A DNA stretch of 64,000 nucleotides from Kalaharituber pfeilii (GCA_015179045.1 WHUZ01000012.1:248001-312000); one strand, 5' to 3'. Positions 48,649-61,333 are shown, numbered from the stretch's first letter. Numbers and translations: made by a program. Notes: generated by a model not told the origin, from the letters alone.

Positions 48649-49263
48649 CTTGCTTGTGTAATTTTTTGCAACATGCTCAGACTCGTTCTGAGATCTCTAT
48701 AAGTTACACTATATAGAACACTGTGGTTATCCAGTCAGTTTACTCATGGACCCAGACGTCTTTTACACCATCAAAACTTTGAAGTGGAATTATCTCACTA
48801 CTATGAATACCTAAAGTGAAATAACGAGAGAATGAGCCAAGTTCATCCAGGACTGGACACCCTTAAATTGAAACAAGACCAACGAATCAAACTATCATGC
48901 AAACATGACCGAGGCCCAAGGAGAACTGTGGCAACATGAATGTATCAACTCTCTGAATTAAACAAATCATTAAGCGCAACCTGTCGTAAAGAAACGGACA
49001 AAAAAACCCATTTTCATTCATCAAACCCCATACAATGGAATAAGGTCATGCAAGTCATAACAAGGCTTAATAAACAAGACATATATGGGAATAAGAGCGT
49101 AACGATGCTACCAGAAACAGACAATGAAAACTTGATAAAGATGAACATGGTGAACGGACAACAAATGGAGAAGATTCCTCATACAGGGCTTGTACAGATA
49201 CTGGAAAGTTTATTTGTTCAGAAGTGGAATGCTACAGGACATGAGGGATTGGATTGCTTCCGC
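48649..49263. other. Convergent 3' region, tRNase Z / MAPKKK
   Basis: No supportable gene. The plus-strand open frame 48940-49365 overlaps the MAPKKK 3' end antisense and has no family character. Confidence 0.5.
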
Positions 49264-52200
49264 CTAACGGCCTCCTTCAGTTGTGGGAGTTGTCGGGGTG
49301 GGTTCGATGACTTGATTTCTAATAGTCAAAATCTGTATACATTGTCAGTGGTTTGCTCAAATTGAATGTACCAGAAGGAGTGCAAGCGTGTAATTCCTAC
49401 CCATGGATCCTGCAGCAACTCAGCTGCAGAGGGCCTCAACTTCGGATCCCTAATGAAGCATTTCGTCAAGAAGTCAATCCCAGCCGGACTGAGTTGGTCG
49501 GGCGTAGGCAATTGCGGACTATGTCCCGATGCAATATTCCACATAATCGCCCACTCATTGTCCAGGTTTGCCCAAGGCCGACGGCCCGTGGCCATCTCGA
49601 GGACAACACAGCCAAGCGACCAAATATCAGTCGAGCCACGACGACCGGCCACGGAGCCAGTGATTACTTCGGGAGACATGTACATGGGGGTTCCTGTCAT
49701 GGAGCTCAGCTTTGAGCTGGCGGTGGTTATACGGGTTTTCCCCTGCTTTGCAATGACTTTGGCGGCGCCGAAGTCCACGTATTTGATTATGCCATTGTGG
49801 TCAAGAAGGATATCTGTACGAAAAAGAACAATAAAAATGTGAGTCAGCAATCTAATATCCCATCATACCGTTATTCCTGTGCTTGGAAAAGCTTACTCTC
49901 TGGCTTGATATCGCGATGAACAATGTTAGCCTCATGTAAATACGCCAGCCCCTCCAGCATCTGCAACGTGTAAATCATAATGACCGTCTCGTCCTCAATC
50001 CGCCCATGCTCAAGCAAGCTGGCAAGAGATCCTCCAGAGCAATATTCCATAAACAAATACACCCTGTCCCTGTGGACTTCTATTCCAAAGTACTGGACAA
50101 TGTTCGGGTGGTCCATTTGTTCTAACACTGTCATTTCCTCTCGGATTGCAGATGCAATCTGAGGAATGTACTGAGGATCTTGTAACCGGATCTCCTTGAC
50201 AGCCATGGGGTAGCCCGAATCCAAGTTCATGGCAACATATACTGATCCAAACGACCCACCTCCCAAAAACTGGCCTTGCTGCCATCTGAGGGTAACGCTA
50301 GAGAAGGACGATGACAGCGTAGTCAAGGAGCGGTCCGTCTGGTCAGTGTCATCGAGAACCCTCCCAATTCCCTGCCGCTGGAACTCTGTATTCCTTCTCG
50401 CCTCGTCAATGTCGTGGAGCTTGCGCATCCATTCATCCTGCACATATCTTGCAGACACCTCGTCATCCAGCATCTTGCTCACATCCATCTTTAGCTGCCC
50501 AGCCATAGCCTCTATTCGCTGCCGCTCAGCCTGTGCCGCAATCGTCGATCGGGCTCCCAAAATATCGAAATGTCCAATGAGCAACGACATACAGCCTGCA
50601 ACCTTGGCTTGCAGCAAAGCGTAATCATCGCGATTAATCGATAATATGTTTTGTCCCCTGGTCATGAGCATTGCAAACTCTAATGCCACGACCGCCCATT
50701 TAAATGTCTGGCGATTGGAAGCCACGCAATCGTCACAGATAAAACTTACCCAGTCCACAGCAAGACGTGTTAATTTTAGATTATTCATCGCCCGTCGATT
50801 GTTATCCATGAACATAACTGACCGCTGCCCGAATTCTGTTGCAAATGCGAAGCATGACTGGATTAGCTCCTGGCAATCCAGGCCCTCTGTCTGCTTGCGG
50901 ATAGTTTCCACGCTGTCCATAATTGTGTTGGAAAGCCGGTAAGTGGTTCGCTTGATTTTGAACAGTTCATGGTTAACTCTGGGGAGGTTTGCTCGCTGTT
51001 CAATCAGGATATCCAAATCATGATTTGTGGATCGGAAGAAAAGTTCTCGAGCAGCTGCTAAACGCTGCTGTGAGCCGTCTGCCACCAATCTTACCCTCCC
51101 AGGTTTGATATCTACGATTGGTTCTCGCATATCAACCTCAACAACACGACCATCCCAAACCAGCTGGTGCTGTGGACATAGAATTAAGACGTATGGACAG
51201 TTCGGGTCATCTTTCCTAGAGGCTTCATCGTGATAGCAAGTTCGCATAATCTGATTTATCTGTTGTGGTCTGTCGAGAAGCGAAGGATCGGCTACCAAGT
51301 AGATTCCGTCATGCTCAACAGTCGCAGTATATACGAGAAAATGACCACTGGCAATTAGTGAATTCACTAAATCTCTAAGCTTGTTGTTATCAACACTAAA
51401 CTCGGTAGAATTCTCGAATCTTTGACTCAGAAGCCTGGGTAATGATTTGTATCAGCATATCTCAAACATATGACTACCGACGGACGGGAAAATACTTTGT
51501 GAACCGGAACAGCTTTAGTTGACGTATCCGCACCGAGTCCATAATCTGCTTGTACCGTTTGCTAGCCTCTACGCCATTCTGCTCCGGGTGGACCCTCTGG
51601 AGTTCTCTTTCAAAGTGTGCCGTCAATCGGAGAAGGAGTTTACTTGTCAAAGAGCTTGCCTTATGTCAGCATCTTCATGATTGATGCATGTGATCTTGTG
51701 AATCTTTCTACTTGCCTGAATTGTTCTGCAATCTCAACATCACCGCCGTCAATATGTTGGCCAATAGAGTTTGAAAAATGCCATTCACTTTCCAAAATCT
51801 CCGCCTCCTTGAACGTATTTTTGTTTCCACTCAATTTCCAGTTTAGAAGCTTGAAGTAAAATTTTAACCCTTCAAGCACTACATGCTCAAAGTTCTCATC
51901 CATACATGCCGGCAAATCCCATCCACGCTCTTCTTTAGAAATATTGGTATATTCTTGCTTGATATGAACCGCAAGTTTCAAAATTGCTTGGAACTGTTTA
52001 ATCAATGGGTCAATCATAAGAGTTGCGGGATCGCCTTTAATCTTTCTCGCATACTTCAGTCTAATCCGGATAATTTCCTCAATTAGGCGAGTAGGAAAGT
52101 TGATCAATAGCAGTAACTCCTGGATATATGGTGGAAGATGCCTTTTTCCAAAAGCTTCATGGTTCGCAATCAATGTCTTCTTCGCTTTGCCAACAACTGC

Positions 52201-53592
52201 GCTAATGCCTTTAAGCATATTGCGTTCCCCAACCAGAGACTTGAGACCATCTTCCTTTATTATACGATCGAGAAAAGATGTCTCATCCGATATGTTTCCT
52301 TTGGTGGATTCGGTTTTCACAGGCTTGCCAAAGTCCAGTTCCTGATTTCCTACCCAGCATTGGAGAATGCCAAGTTCCGTGCTTATCATCTCAGTAACGT
52401 TGTGCCACGACACAATAGCATCCCAACTCTGTATAAAGGCCTCCGAGGCGACTTTAGACTTGGCCTGGGCCATTGCATTCCGCGTAGGATAAAGACTTTC
52501 ACACTTCTCCCACTTGCGAATAATGTCATGTACTTGCATGCGTGGAATTTTCTCCGTTACTTCCCGCCCGTGTATCCTGAAGTTGATAATTTCATCAATA
52601 ACTACGTCCACGTTTGCTTGCCCATCCTCTATGACCCGACGCTGCGCAGCAATAGATCTTCCACAGACTTTTGCCCTGATACCAAGCCATATTTCTGCTT
52701 TAAGCTGGACTCTCAACTGTTGATCTTCCGCTTCCTGTGAAGGACCCATAATACGCTTTCTCTCTTGTTTGACAACATCACCCTTTAGCACTGATGACAG
52801 CATCGAATGCCATTCAAGTCTTTCTCGGTTTTCAGGGATTTTGAGTTCCTCAGGGGAAGGTTCCATATTATCTTGTCCATATAAAAGAAATGTATCAGCA
52901 TCATACAAATCATTATCTGGATATAATTCTAAAGATGGCGATTCATCTTCAGTTTCAGATTCGGCATATATCAAAGCGTTGTTTCGATCAAAGTAGGAGT
53001 CATTGGCATTATCTTGTCGAAGTCTCTGAACGTAAGCCTTTTCTTGAGCACGGTACTGGGCACTGGGGTCTCGGCGGCCACGATTTGCTGAGGCGGATCT
53101 TGTTCTGGATTGTGTAAGATGGTGCCCAACTGGAATGGCCGGAGGATGGCGTTGTGGTGCATATGTACCAGATGGAGCACGAGCTGGTAGTGTTGGCCTT
53201 TGTGGCCTCGACAAGCCGGGTTCGGACGAATGCGTAGCAGACGGGTCAAATGGGTATCCCCCAATGCTATTTGTTCGCGGACGACTAGAACTCCACGTAC
53301 CATATACTCCATTGCGAGTTTGGGCCAGTTCAGACATAGGGTCAAGGCCCGGACTCCCAGGAGGATGTATGTCATCTTCTCCATAATCTTCAAAATCTTG
53401 TTGAGAATTCCTGCGCCCAAGCAAACCATATGGCGAATGCCCGGATTCCTCTGACGATCCCGATGCAGACTCATGGCCGTCTAAATGCGAACGAAAAGCG
53501 TCGTTTGAGTTGCCATAATCCTCAGACTTTGATGTTGTCTCGTCGTCATGGAATCTTACATTGCGAATCGGAGTCATCACCTCCGATGCCAT
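49264..53592 (-). CDS. sskB: HOG-pathway MAP kinase kinase kinase (SskB/OS-4/Ssk2 type)
   Basis: Five exons (53592-51716, 51654-51496, 51434-49897, 49813-49401, 49332-49264) give 1351 aa. The N-terminal approximately 290 residues are Ser/Pro-rich and disordered. A long helical regulatory region follows (WLGIRAKVCGRSIAAQRRVIEDGQ; MQVHDIIRKWEKCESLYPTRNAMAQ), where the response regulator SskA/Ssk1 binds in the family. The C-terminal kinase domain (about 1065-1330) has GGGSFGSV, AVKEIRL, IVHRDIKPENILLDHNG, DFGAAK, TGTPMYMSPEV and DIWSLGCVVLEM. The protein phosphorylates the MAPKK of the Hog1/OS-2 stress pathway. Exon 5 is short and ends ...EPTPTTPTTEGGR. The first intron is best read as a GC-AG intron (51715-51655), joining AEQF to SSLTSKLLLRL; a GT-AG alternative inside it would insert three residues. 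Confidence 0.93.
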
Positions 53593-56180
53593 CAGATCGA
53601 GTTAGCAGGGTGAATATTTACAGGGCACTTTATTGTGTGAGAGCAGTTATTAAACCCGTGGTGATACGAATAGCCGAAGATAGCTGGATTGGGTTGCTGA
53701 GTTTGAGCGAAAGACTGGATGTTTATAGCGGGGCGGGGGGAGGGGGGATTGTACTTTAAGGTTGAATTCTGAAAGAGAAGCTCAGGGTTAGTGCAACGCC
53801 ACGTGCCAGCTAGCGCTGCCCGTGATCTCCAAAGCGCAGTAACTACTTGAACTCAAGCACAATGGCAGAAGCGCTGCCAGGCACAATCTCTCACAGCTCA
53901 GTTGCTGGGGAGCTCTCTCGATAAGGACGTCCGCGATGGATGCAGCGCCTACTCAATGCTGAGGCTGATAAGGCGGAAGGAGCCTCTTTCCATGCACGTT
54001 TAAATACTTGCAGATATGAAACTGACTGCTTGTGAATCTTCAGCGACACTGTGAGTCCCGACAGTAGCAATGGCCACCAAATGATAGACGCCCATTGACT
54101 CTTCGTTGGCAATCACACCAGTGTGATGCTGGCTGGAGTGGCCTCGTGACGTTTGGGTGAAGAGCTTCTGCCTGCTTTTGTCGAGCTTGTGCGACTGGGA
54201 GTGAAACCACCCTACAGTAACAACTATTCTATCAAAGTCAATTCAGCAACCTTTCGGCCAAGGCTTCGCGCGAAAAATGAAGATTCATAAGTGAATTATA
54301 GGTACTCTACGTATCCGTGTTTTCCAACTGCTGGCAGATGCAGGCTTGGTATGCCCACACGGTCTCTCGTGAGCACATATTTCTCACTCCGACAGTCCAA
54401 CAAAACCTCGTTGACTCTCAACCAAGAAACTGTTGGTATCACAACCAAGTTAACCAGATTAAACAAGTGCACCTCAAGCCTGACTGGTACTTTTGGCAAT
54501 GACTGGTGCCCGGATGAGAATAAGCTGTGTGGTTACATCCCATTGTTGCCACTGCCATATTGAACCGTGTGCCAGCATGGGACACTGCCAGCCCCGCGCG
54601 ACCCCTCTATAGGATTTATCTGATGTGACCTTCTTTGGTTGGTAACCTTTGTGAGAGAGAAGGTAATTTGGTTCGAGACTGGACAATTCCGACGTCGCTT
54701 CATCACAGAATTGTGCTGCTAACTAGAGAGCATACATAGCTGAGACATGCATATAGATATGCGATCGCTAGCGCATTCCGGATCGGTGCAGCTGGTCGAA
54801 CAAAATCTACAAACCCGAGAAACTGCTTCATACTAGTAGATGTAGAAGTATATACTTTGATAGTACTTACAATAGGTTGATGTCCTCCTTATCACAGTTT
54901 GAATTCAGCAGGCACCCTTCGACAACAACCGTGTATCCAATTCAATTGCTGTTCTCTCGAAAGTGTTACCAATTGCAACTAAAAGTAAAAAGTGGCTTTA
55001 CGGAAGCACTGAATTCTTGATTCATCTCATGGTCAACTGCATTACCCAGGTCTCGAATCATACAAGTGCTGTATCCTCAAGACCGGTGCTAACCTTTGCA
55101 AGACATGTCAAACCCAAATTCCTCGTTTGACTTGACAAGTATGGGGCGGTCTCAATATACAATAATGATACTAGCAGGCACAACTCCAGCTGGAGATGTG
55201 AATATTAGGGTATAGCGAGGTCTCACTTTATGCAGATTCAAGATGAATCTTGGTTCCGTTCCAATCGGAAACTCGTGAGCGGTCTAGTTCCTCGACCCCT
55301 TGGAGAGCAGCCGTGGGGCTTTCATGGAAGCGTCCGCCAAGTTAGGGGATCTACTACTAGTAGCATTCGTTTCTGCAGGCATGCTTGGGTACGGGAACAC
55401 AGGCATGAGTCTAACGGTGCTTCGCACTGAAAAGAAATAAATTTAACCTGGTAACACAACATTCGAGAGGTCGTAGACTAGCAAATGTATGTGAATGGCC
55501 CGGCACATATGCATATGTAGGTTTTCCAATTGGGACAGGGTCCCTGGTGCCCATGTTGCCGCGCATACATAATCCTTATCGATAAATTTGGTGGCAAATT
55601 AATTCAGAGGTGCAGTGGAGTAGAATTTAAGCTCAGCCTGGGACGCGCGCCTGGGGACGAGGCTAAGACGCCACGTGCTTCGCTCCTGTGCACTAACTAA
55701 CCGTATAGAATGCATGTGATACCATAATTACTTACGCCCTAGTCTGGTTGCACGACCCCTCGTATTTACGCCCAGCAGCTGATACATATGTACATTATGC
55801 CGTACCATACCGTAATATCATCCTAGTCTCTCGTCGACCCATGCCTCTGCTGATGTCATCCTCCCTTTCGACATTGCTCCGAGCACCGGGTTCGGTGACG
55901 ATATCGGCGCGCAGGAAGGGCTGCCTACTACATACATGTGTAAGTAACAATATAAACAGGGCCTTTATGTAGTCTTATGATGCTAGCTGTTGTGGAGCAA
56001 TCCTAGCCTTGTAAAGGGAATCCATAATCGCATATATATTTCATTGAAACATAGCAACAAATGCAAGGCCTTCCATACAAATAAGCTGATGGAATGCCGT
56101 CTAAACATTTCTTACATATCTCCAACTATCCCATTCATTATCTCGCCAACCGAAACCTCGCCCAAACTTGAATGGAGCCT
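53593..56180. other. Long intergenic region, MAPKKK promoter / MRD1 3' side
   Basis: 2.6 kb without a supportable gene. A G-rich tract lies at 53730-53750. A segment near 55742 (CTGGTTGCACGACCCC) recurs at 59501 and, shortened, at 34117. Confidence 0.5.
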
Positions 56181-59100
56181 CTACAACTCATCCTCCCTTC
56201 CTGCATTGATATCAAATTTTCTCCTCTTATTTGCCTCCCTCAAACTCTGCATCACCGCCAACTGACTCTGTTTGCCTGTCTTCTTCTGCATCTTCTCGAT
56301 TTCCTCCTCCGCAGTGATTGCGTCCTGGCTTGAATACTCCAGTACCAGCTTACGGCCCAAGAAGTGCGTGTCGGTGAGCGATGACATGGCCATGGCAGCT
56401 TCTTTCGCGCTGACGAACTCAGCGAAAGCAAAGCCGGACGAACGGCTTCCAAACTTTTTTGGAAGGCGGAGGGCGCGGAGTTTGCCGTAAGGTCTGGAAA
56501 CAGCAGGCACCAAACTTAGTGGGGTTGACGGAACAAAATGCGAGGTAATGCTGGGAGTGGGAGATACGTACGCAACAAGTCGCCTAACATCCTTCTCAGA
56601 AGCCTCAAACGGCAAGTTCTTGATCACAAGCTTGGTCTTATTAGCAGCCAATTTCTTCGCCAGATCTGCTTTCTTCTGTTCTGCAGCTGCGTCAAGGCCT
56701 CTATGTGATGTCTTAACTGACAGTTGATGTCCATCAAGCGTATACCCGTTCATGACTTGAATGGCCGTATGTGCCTGTGCTTTAGACTGGAACTCCACGA
56801 ACCCAAAGCCCATGCTCAACGTTGCGCCGGGCTTCTTCGGATCCGGCTTTGTCTTGACTACAGCTTTCCGGAAGCCATCAATCGCAGAGAAGGCACGGGT
56901 GAGGTCTGCTGAGGTAGTAGAGAAGTTGAGGTTGCGTACGTACAGAGTAGTGGTATCTATATTCTCTGTTTCATCCACAGTGGAAGGTTGTAACAGTTCT
57001 TGAATAGAAAGTTTAGGGGCCTTCCCCCCAGAAGCACCTGCACCTGCACCTGCACTTGTATCGGCCACAATTGTCTCCGTATTTTGAGCAGGAGCTTCGC
57101 CCAATAAGCCCTTGGGTGCCTTTTCCAGAAATAATGGCATATTCTTGAAACGCCTGTATGCCAGGCTCTTGTATGCTGCCAGTGCAGCAGGTGCTTGGAC
57201 AAATTCCGTAATAGCCATAGTACCAGCGGGAGGCATCAAGAACCTGCTAACCTGTCCAAATTCCCCAAGAATCTTGAGAAGTTCCTCCTTGGTCGTTCCA
57301 TATGGGAAATTCTTCAACAAGATAACCCTGTCATCTTTCTCTCGGTATTTGGGATTCTTCCCAAAGGCCTCAAAATCGACTCCACTTTCCTTCAGGTATG
57401 CTTTGGTTTCTAGAATGACTTGGGTTTCCGCATGGGCTTGTTTCACTGCAGCATCAGAGGATGTGGGATCTAGGAGCTCTGACTTGGGCACGCCCAGTCT
57501 ATCGGCAATAGAGGACATTACAGCATCGACCTTTGCCATCTATTAGCGCATACAAAAGACAGCAAGGCACAAGTAGACGCACATTCATATACATAGAGTT
57601 CCAATTAAATGACTGGCCTTTTCTTTTTAATTCCAATTGTTTCTTCAGCGGTAATTTTGAAATGGTAAATTCATCCAATTTGTTCTCTCGCTTCGGAGCA
57701 CCGGCTATTATGTGGAGTAACCTTCCCTGAAAAATTTTCTTATCCATCTCCTTATATGCAGCTACAGCATCTGCTGGAGACTTGAATAAGACAAATGCAA
57801 AGCCTTTACTCTGATTGGTTTTGCTATCCAGAGCGAGATGAGCCTAACGCGCAGCATATTAGCCATTTGATCATATATAATGTGCGCATCGGCCCAAGTC
57901 GGTTCGGTTTCCTGTTCTTATACACCGAATTGGAAGCAAGTCATCCAGGCAAAAAAGTGCACCGAAACCGACTTGGAATCGAAATCGAGTGCGCACGTTA
58001 TCAATATACATATCTGACAGTTGCTAAAACCATAACACAATGTATTTGCGTTTTCAGATATGTTCTACTATCTTTCCTTTGATTAATGACATCATTTGCG
58101 ATTGCATAAGATGTCCCTATCAGGAGTATCATCACTAAACGCAGTAAGGGTGTGGGCTGAAGAGATCATTGAGGATATGAAAAATTTACCTCTTCAAGTT
58201 CGCCAAAAAGTTCAAAGGCTATCCAAAGTTCCTCTTCTGTAGTTGTATATGGTAAATTCCTGAGAAATAATCTACCCGTTTTGCCAATTTCCTCGAGAAC
58301 TGCATCCTCTTCAGATTTCTCCTGCGGTTCGTGATCCTCTTGGCCCTCATCTGCTTTCATAATTGAATTTGGAGGAGTTGCCTTATTAGTAGGTCTGACT
58401 GCTAGAGATGATTTTTCCACATCTGTAGTAAGATGTGCAAGATGAGCCTCAATATCGTCTGTGAGGTCAAGAAGCCGGCTTGTTTTGGATAGGAGCCATT
58501 CATTATCATCCATTGACGGATTATTATTCTTTTCTGTTTTTTTAACCTGTGCATGATCCCGTCCTTGTTCCGTAGGTGGTTCTGTCATGACCGCTTCCGA
58601 ACCTGTAACTCCTTCTACAGCAGCCACGGAGTTCAGTCTCCTAGGTATCTCCACATATTCATCATCTGATTCATTTTCATCTGCTTGGATTGGTTTCACA
58701 GATTCTTCGTCAGGAGCAGCCACATCCCCATTTGACCATGTTCTAGCCTTCGACGAAGGTTGCATGACTTCAAGGTATTCTAGCAGTTTGGGGTCCATAG
58801 CAGGATTGAGCTCATCAGTCTCCCCCCACTTTCTTTTTCTAGCTGTAACAGATTCTTCGGTAATAGGCTTTTGTTCATGTTTACGCTGGTATGCTGATGA
58901 CCCTGGTGTATGTGCACTCCATGGTCTTGGGAGTGAGAAATCTGCGATCTGGTAATTGTCAGCACCGGGCTTTTCAAGTAGTTGGTTGCGGAATACTCCT
59001 ACAGGCCTAGCTATCTCTACAGCTATTCTAGACATGCGAATAAATGTTTTATTGAAGTACTTCACCGCTCTCTCGGCATCCTCGGCTGACTTAAATCCCA

Positions 59101-59290
59101 CGTATCCAATTCGCCGATTAGGAATGAGTTTGATATCTGTGATTGGAGCAAACTTCTCAAAATGAGATCTGAAATCATTCTCAGTGAATTTATTAGGAGG
59201 AAGATTCTTGATAAAAACCCGTGACGACCTGAAGTGTTCAACAATTAGCAATTTTCCCACTTTGATTGAACATAAACGGGGAGCCTACAT
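56181..59290 (-). CDS. MRD1: Multiple RNA-binding domain protein Mrd1
   Basis: Six exons: AT of the start codon (59290-59289), then 59228-58190, 57843-57583, 57530-56572 and 56493-56181, plus the 5' UTR part. The product is 857 aa, the usual size. Five RRMs are visible: RVFIKNLPPNKF (from residue 4), GRLFLRNLPYTT (about 318), RVILLKNFPYG (about 505), TTLYVRNLNFSTT (about 630) and KLVIKNLPFEA (about 738). A charged linker with WGETDELNPAMDPKLLEYLEVMQP follows RRM1. Mrd1 binds pre-18S rRNA and U3 and is needed for cleavages at A0-A2. The start codon is divided by a 60-bp intron (AT|GTAGGC...TTCAG|G). The second intron is 346 bp and appears to carry a box C/D snoRNA. The alternative acceptor giving MAKVDA at 57539 makes a 43-bp intron with a branch site too near the 3' end, so 57530 is preferred. 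Confidence 0.9.
57882..57996. repeat. Imperfect inverted repeat in MRD1 intron 2
   Basis: Left arm GTGCGCATCGG-CCCAAGTCGGTTCGGT (57882-57908) pairs with right arm ACCGAAACCGACTTGG...GAGTGCGCAC (57961-57996) around a loop of about 50 nt. It may be a small MITE or an RNA hairpin. Confidence 0.6.
58047..58143 (-). ncRNA. Candidate intronic box C/D snoRNA within MRD1
   Basis: On the minus strand, inside the 346-bp intron 58189-57844. The 5' strand TGCGTTT (58143-58137) is followed by A and box C GTGATGA (58135-58129). Box D CTGA (58057-58054) is followed directly by AAACGCA (58053-58047), which pairs perfectly with the 5' strand. The total is 97 nt with 71 nt between the boxes. A box C'-like ATGATGT lies at 58095-58089. 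It starts 46 nt after the 5' splice site. The layout (stem, RUGAUGA, CUGA, stem) is that of box C/D guides, which are often intronic in ribosome-biogenesis host genes. The guide immediately upstream of D would be within GATAGTAGAACATAT; no rRNA target could be named. Confidence 0.65.
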
Positions 59291-60336
59291 GCCTCGCACT
59301 GGAGTATCAACAAAAGTGAAAAAAAGAAATGAAGAAGGAAGAGAAGGGGTACAGAAGCTCGGACGAGAACAGATTCAGAAGATGCCTAGACTTTGGTGTG
59401 TGGATACTTAAAACTAACTGGACTGGCAAATTTTGTTATTTGATGAAAAGCTTAGTCTCATGCCAAGACCCTTGGCATGAAGTTTGGTGTTCTGGTCTGG
59501 TTGGCACGACCCCGACTTGTATATACCTCGTTACAAATACAAGTAACCTTGAAATAGAGCTTCTCTTATAGTATATCCTTCGGTGTAGCTTCGCAACCTA
59601 TTTCGAATGCATAGGCGGTAGACCAGGCTGCTTCAAGGAGCGAGACTGCTTCAAGGGTGTGCTGAGGAGCGAGTTATCACCCAGCAGGGTCCCACAGAAA
59701 TAGTTTGGTGTATCTGAGAGCATGATGCACAATTGTCGGAGGACAAAGGAAGCGACGAGTAGTACTTCCTTATGTACATATCTATCGTACCTACGGTCCG
59801 GAGCGGAAGACGGAAATAATAGTCTGGCACGAGTATAGAGTACCAGATTGTGGATAAAAGAGCTCTCGGAAGTATGCGGGGTTGCTGTAGTCAGCGTCAT
59901 GCGACTGCTAACTAAGTCTGGTCACGAAACTAGGCGAGTTGCAGAGTGACAGCAGAGGCTTCTTGCTTGGCGTCATGGCTTCGCTCCGATAGTCTGATGT
60001 GAGTGCCAAGCAGACTACTGACGTGACGACTGCAGAGATGCCGGTCCTGGCTTAGCGTCAGGCTCTGCGAACACCTCTGAACCCTGGGATGTCATCCATG
60101 CATGAATGTTGTTCAATCCAAGCGAGACTATTGTTCAACCTCTAGAATCACTTTTCCCCTCTGTCCGAAAGTCACTTCGTTACGTTACTAGTTTTCATTG
60201 CCCAAGTGCTCCGTCTACATTGTAGCATTGCAAACCGAACTCCCAGCACTAGACGACCAACTACCCCCCACCATCGAAGAGTTCGGACTGCACTACGCTG
60301 TCTTGTTATCTCAACTAACGTTACAGTCACGGCATC
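59291..60336. promoter_or_regulatory. Divergent region MRD1/UBC12
   Basis: Holds the 5' UTR and promoter of MRD1 (-) and the promoter of UBC12 (+). No separate gene is recognised. Confidence 0.5.
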
Positions 60337-61333
60337 ATGCTCAAGATTTGGTCTATGGTTAGTTGAACCTAGTGCTGCAAAGCTCTTTCCGCGTCTGTTA
60401 GGTCCTTCTGCATGGATGAAGAGAGCCTTGTGCATTCACCATTTCTGAGTTTGATTTCTGACTTTCCTGGGGCGATAGAAACAACAACAGCAGGCTGCTT
60501 CGGCGGCGGAGGGTGGTATGAAGAAAAAGAAGGTCACGGCCGCTCAGCTGAGGGCACAGAAAGGTTTTGGCAATGGGACTCTTCAGCGATAGACGATGCT
60601 AATCCAATGGCTGTAGATATCACAGAGCTATCGCTGCCATCAACAATGAAGATGCATTTTCCTGACTCGGAAGATATTCTCAATTTCACCTTGACTATCG
60701 AGCCAGATGAAGGTACGTTTGCCGCGAGTTTTCACAGACGGTATGAAAGTGGGTATCAGCACCGCAGTTGTGCTGACCTCGTGTAGGCATGTACAAAGGG
60801 GGTTCATTCCATTTCACCTTTGCCATTAACTCCGCATTTCCTCATGAGCCTCCTAAAGTATGTTGACAATATTCTCAAATACCAATACCCTTACTAACTC
60901 AGTATTTTCAGGTCAAATGCACACAAAAGATATACCATCCTAATATCGACCTTGAGGGAAATATTTGCTTGAACATCTTAAGGGAGGACTGGAAGCCCGT
61001 CCTAAACCTCAATGCAGTTATCGTTGGGTTACAGGTGAGGTCAACTATTTCGGTTGCATAACCTTATTTTATGGTACATGCCTAACCTAGACGTTTATAG
61101 TTTTTGTTCCTTGAGCCTAATGCCAATGACCCATTAAATAAAGGTACCGTATATAGTAATAGTATTCAAACATCTTATGGACATTGCTGACTGACTGTTA
61201 TTTACTCGTACTTGCAGAGGCTGCGGAAGATCTACGACTGAACGAGGCTGGTTTCAGGCAAAATGTTCGCACTTCAATGGCTGGTGGTTACGTGAAGAAT
61301 ATCCAGTTTGACCGGGTTTTAAAGTCTACATAG
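60337..61333 (+). CDS. UBC12: NEDD8-conjugating enzyme Ubc12 (E2)
   Basis: Seven exons (60337-60357, 60479-60563, 60617-60712, 60787-60857, 60912-61034, 61101-61143, 61218-61333) give 184 aa. The N-terminal extension MLKIWSMKQQQ, which docks into the NEDD8 E1, is present; its first seven codons form a separate exon. The UBC fold follows: [67 protein letters not shown] with catalytic Cys110, and [18 protein letters not shown]. The C-terminus [13 protein letters not shown] is also conserved. It loads NEDD8 onto cullins through Rbx1, so it controls cullin-RING ligases. The many introns hide it from simple ORF calling. Every splice was checked by frame: exon lengths sum to 555 nt. Confidence 0.96.

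Noticed and set aside
48940..49365. 141-codon plus-strand frame
   Set aside because: Antisense to the MAPKKK 3' end and lacking family features.
57531..57539. Alternative MRD1 acceptor before ATGGCAAAG, adding MAK
   Set aside because: Gives a 43-bp intron with CTAAT overlapping the acceptor; the acceptor at 57531 gives the family-like MYMNVDAV and a proper branch distance.
58081..58100. Sense similarity of TCATTAATCAA in the snoRNA candidate to 18S rRNA
   Set aside because: Only 11 nt and in the sense, not antisense, direction, so it cannot be a guide and is probably chance.
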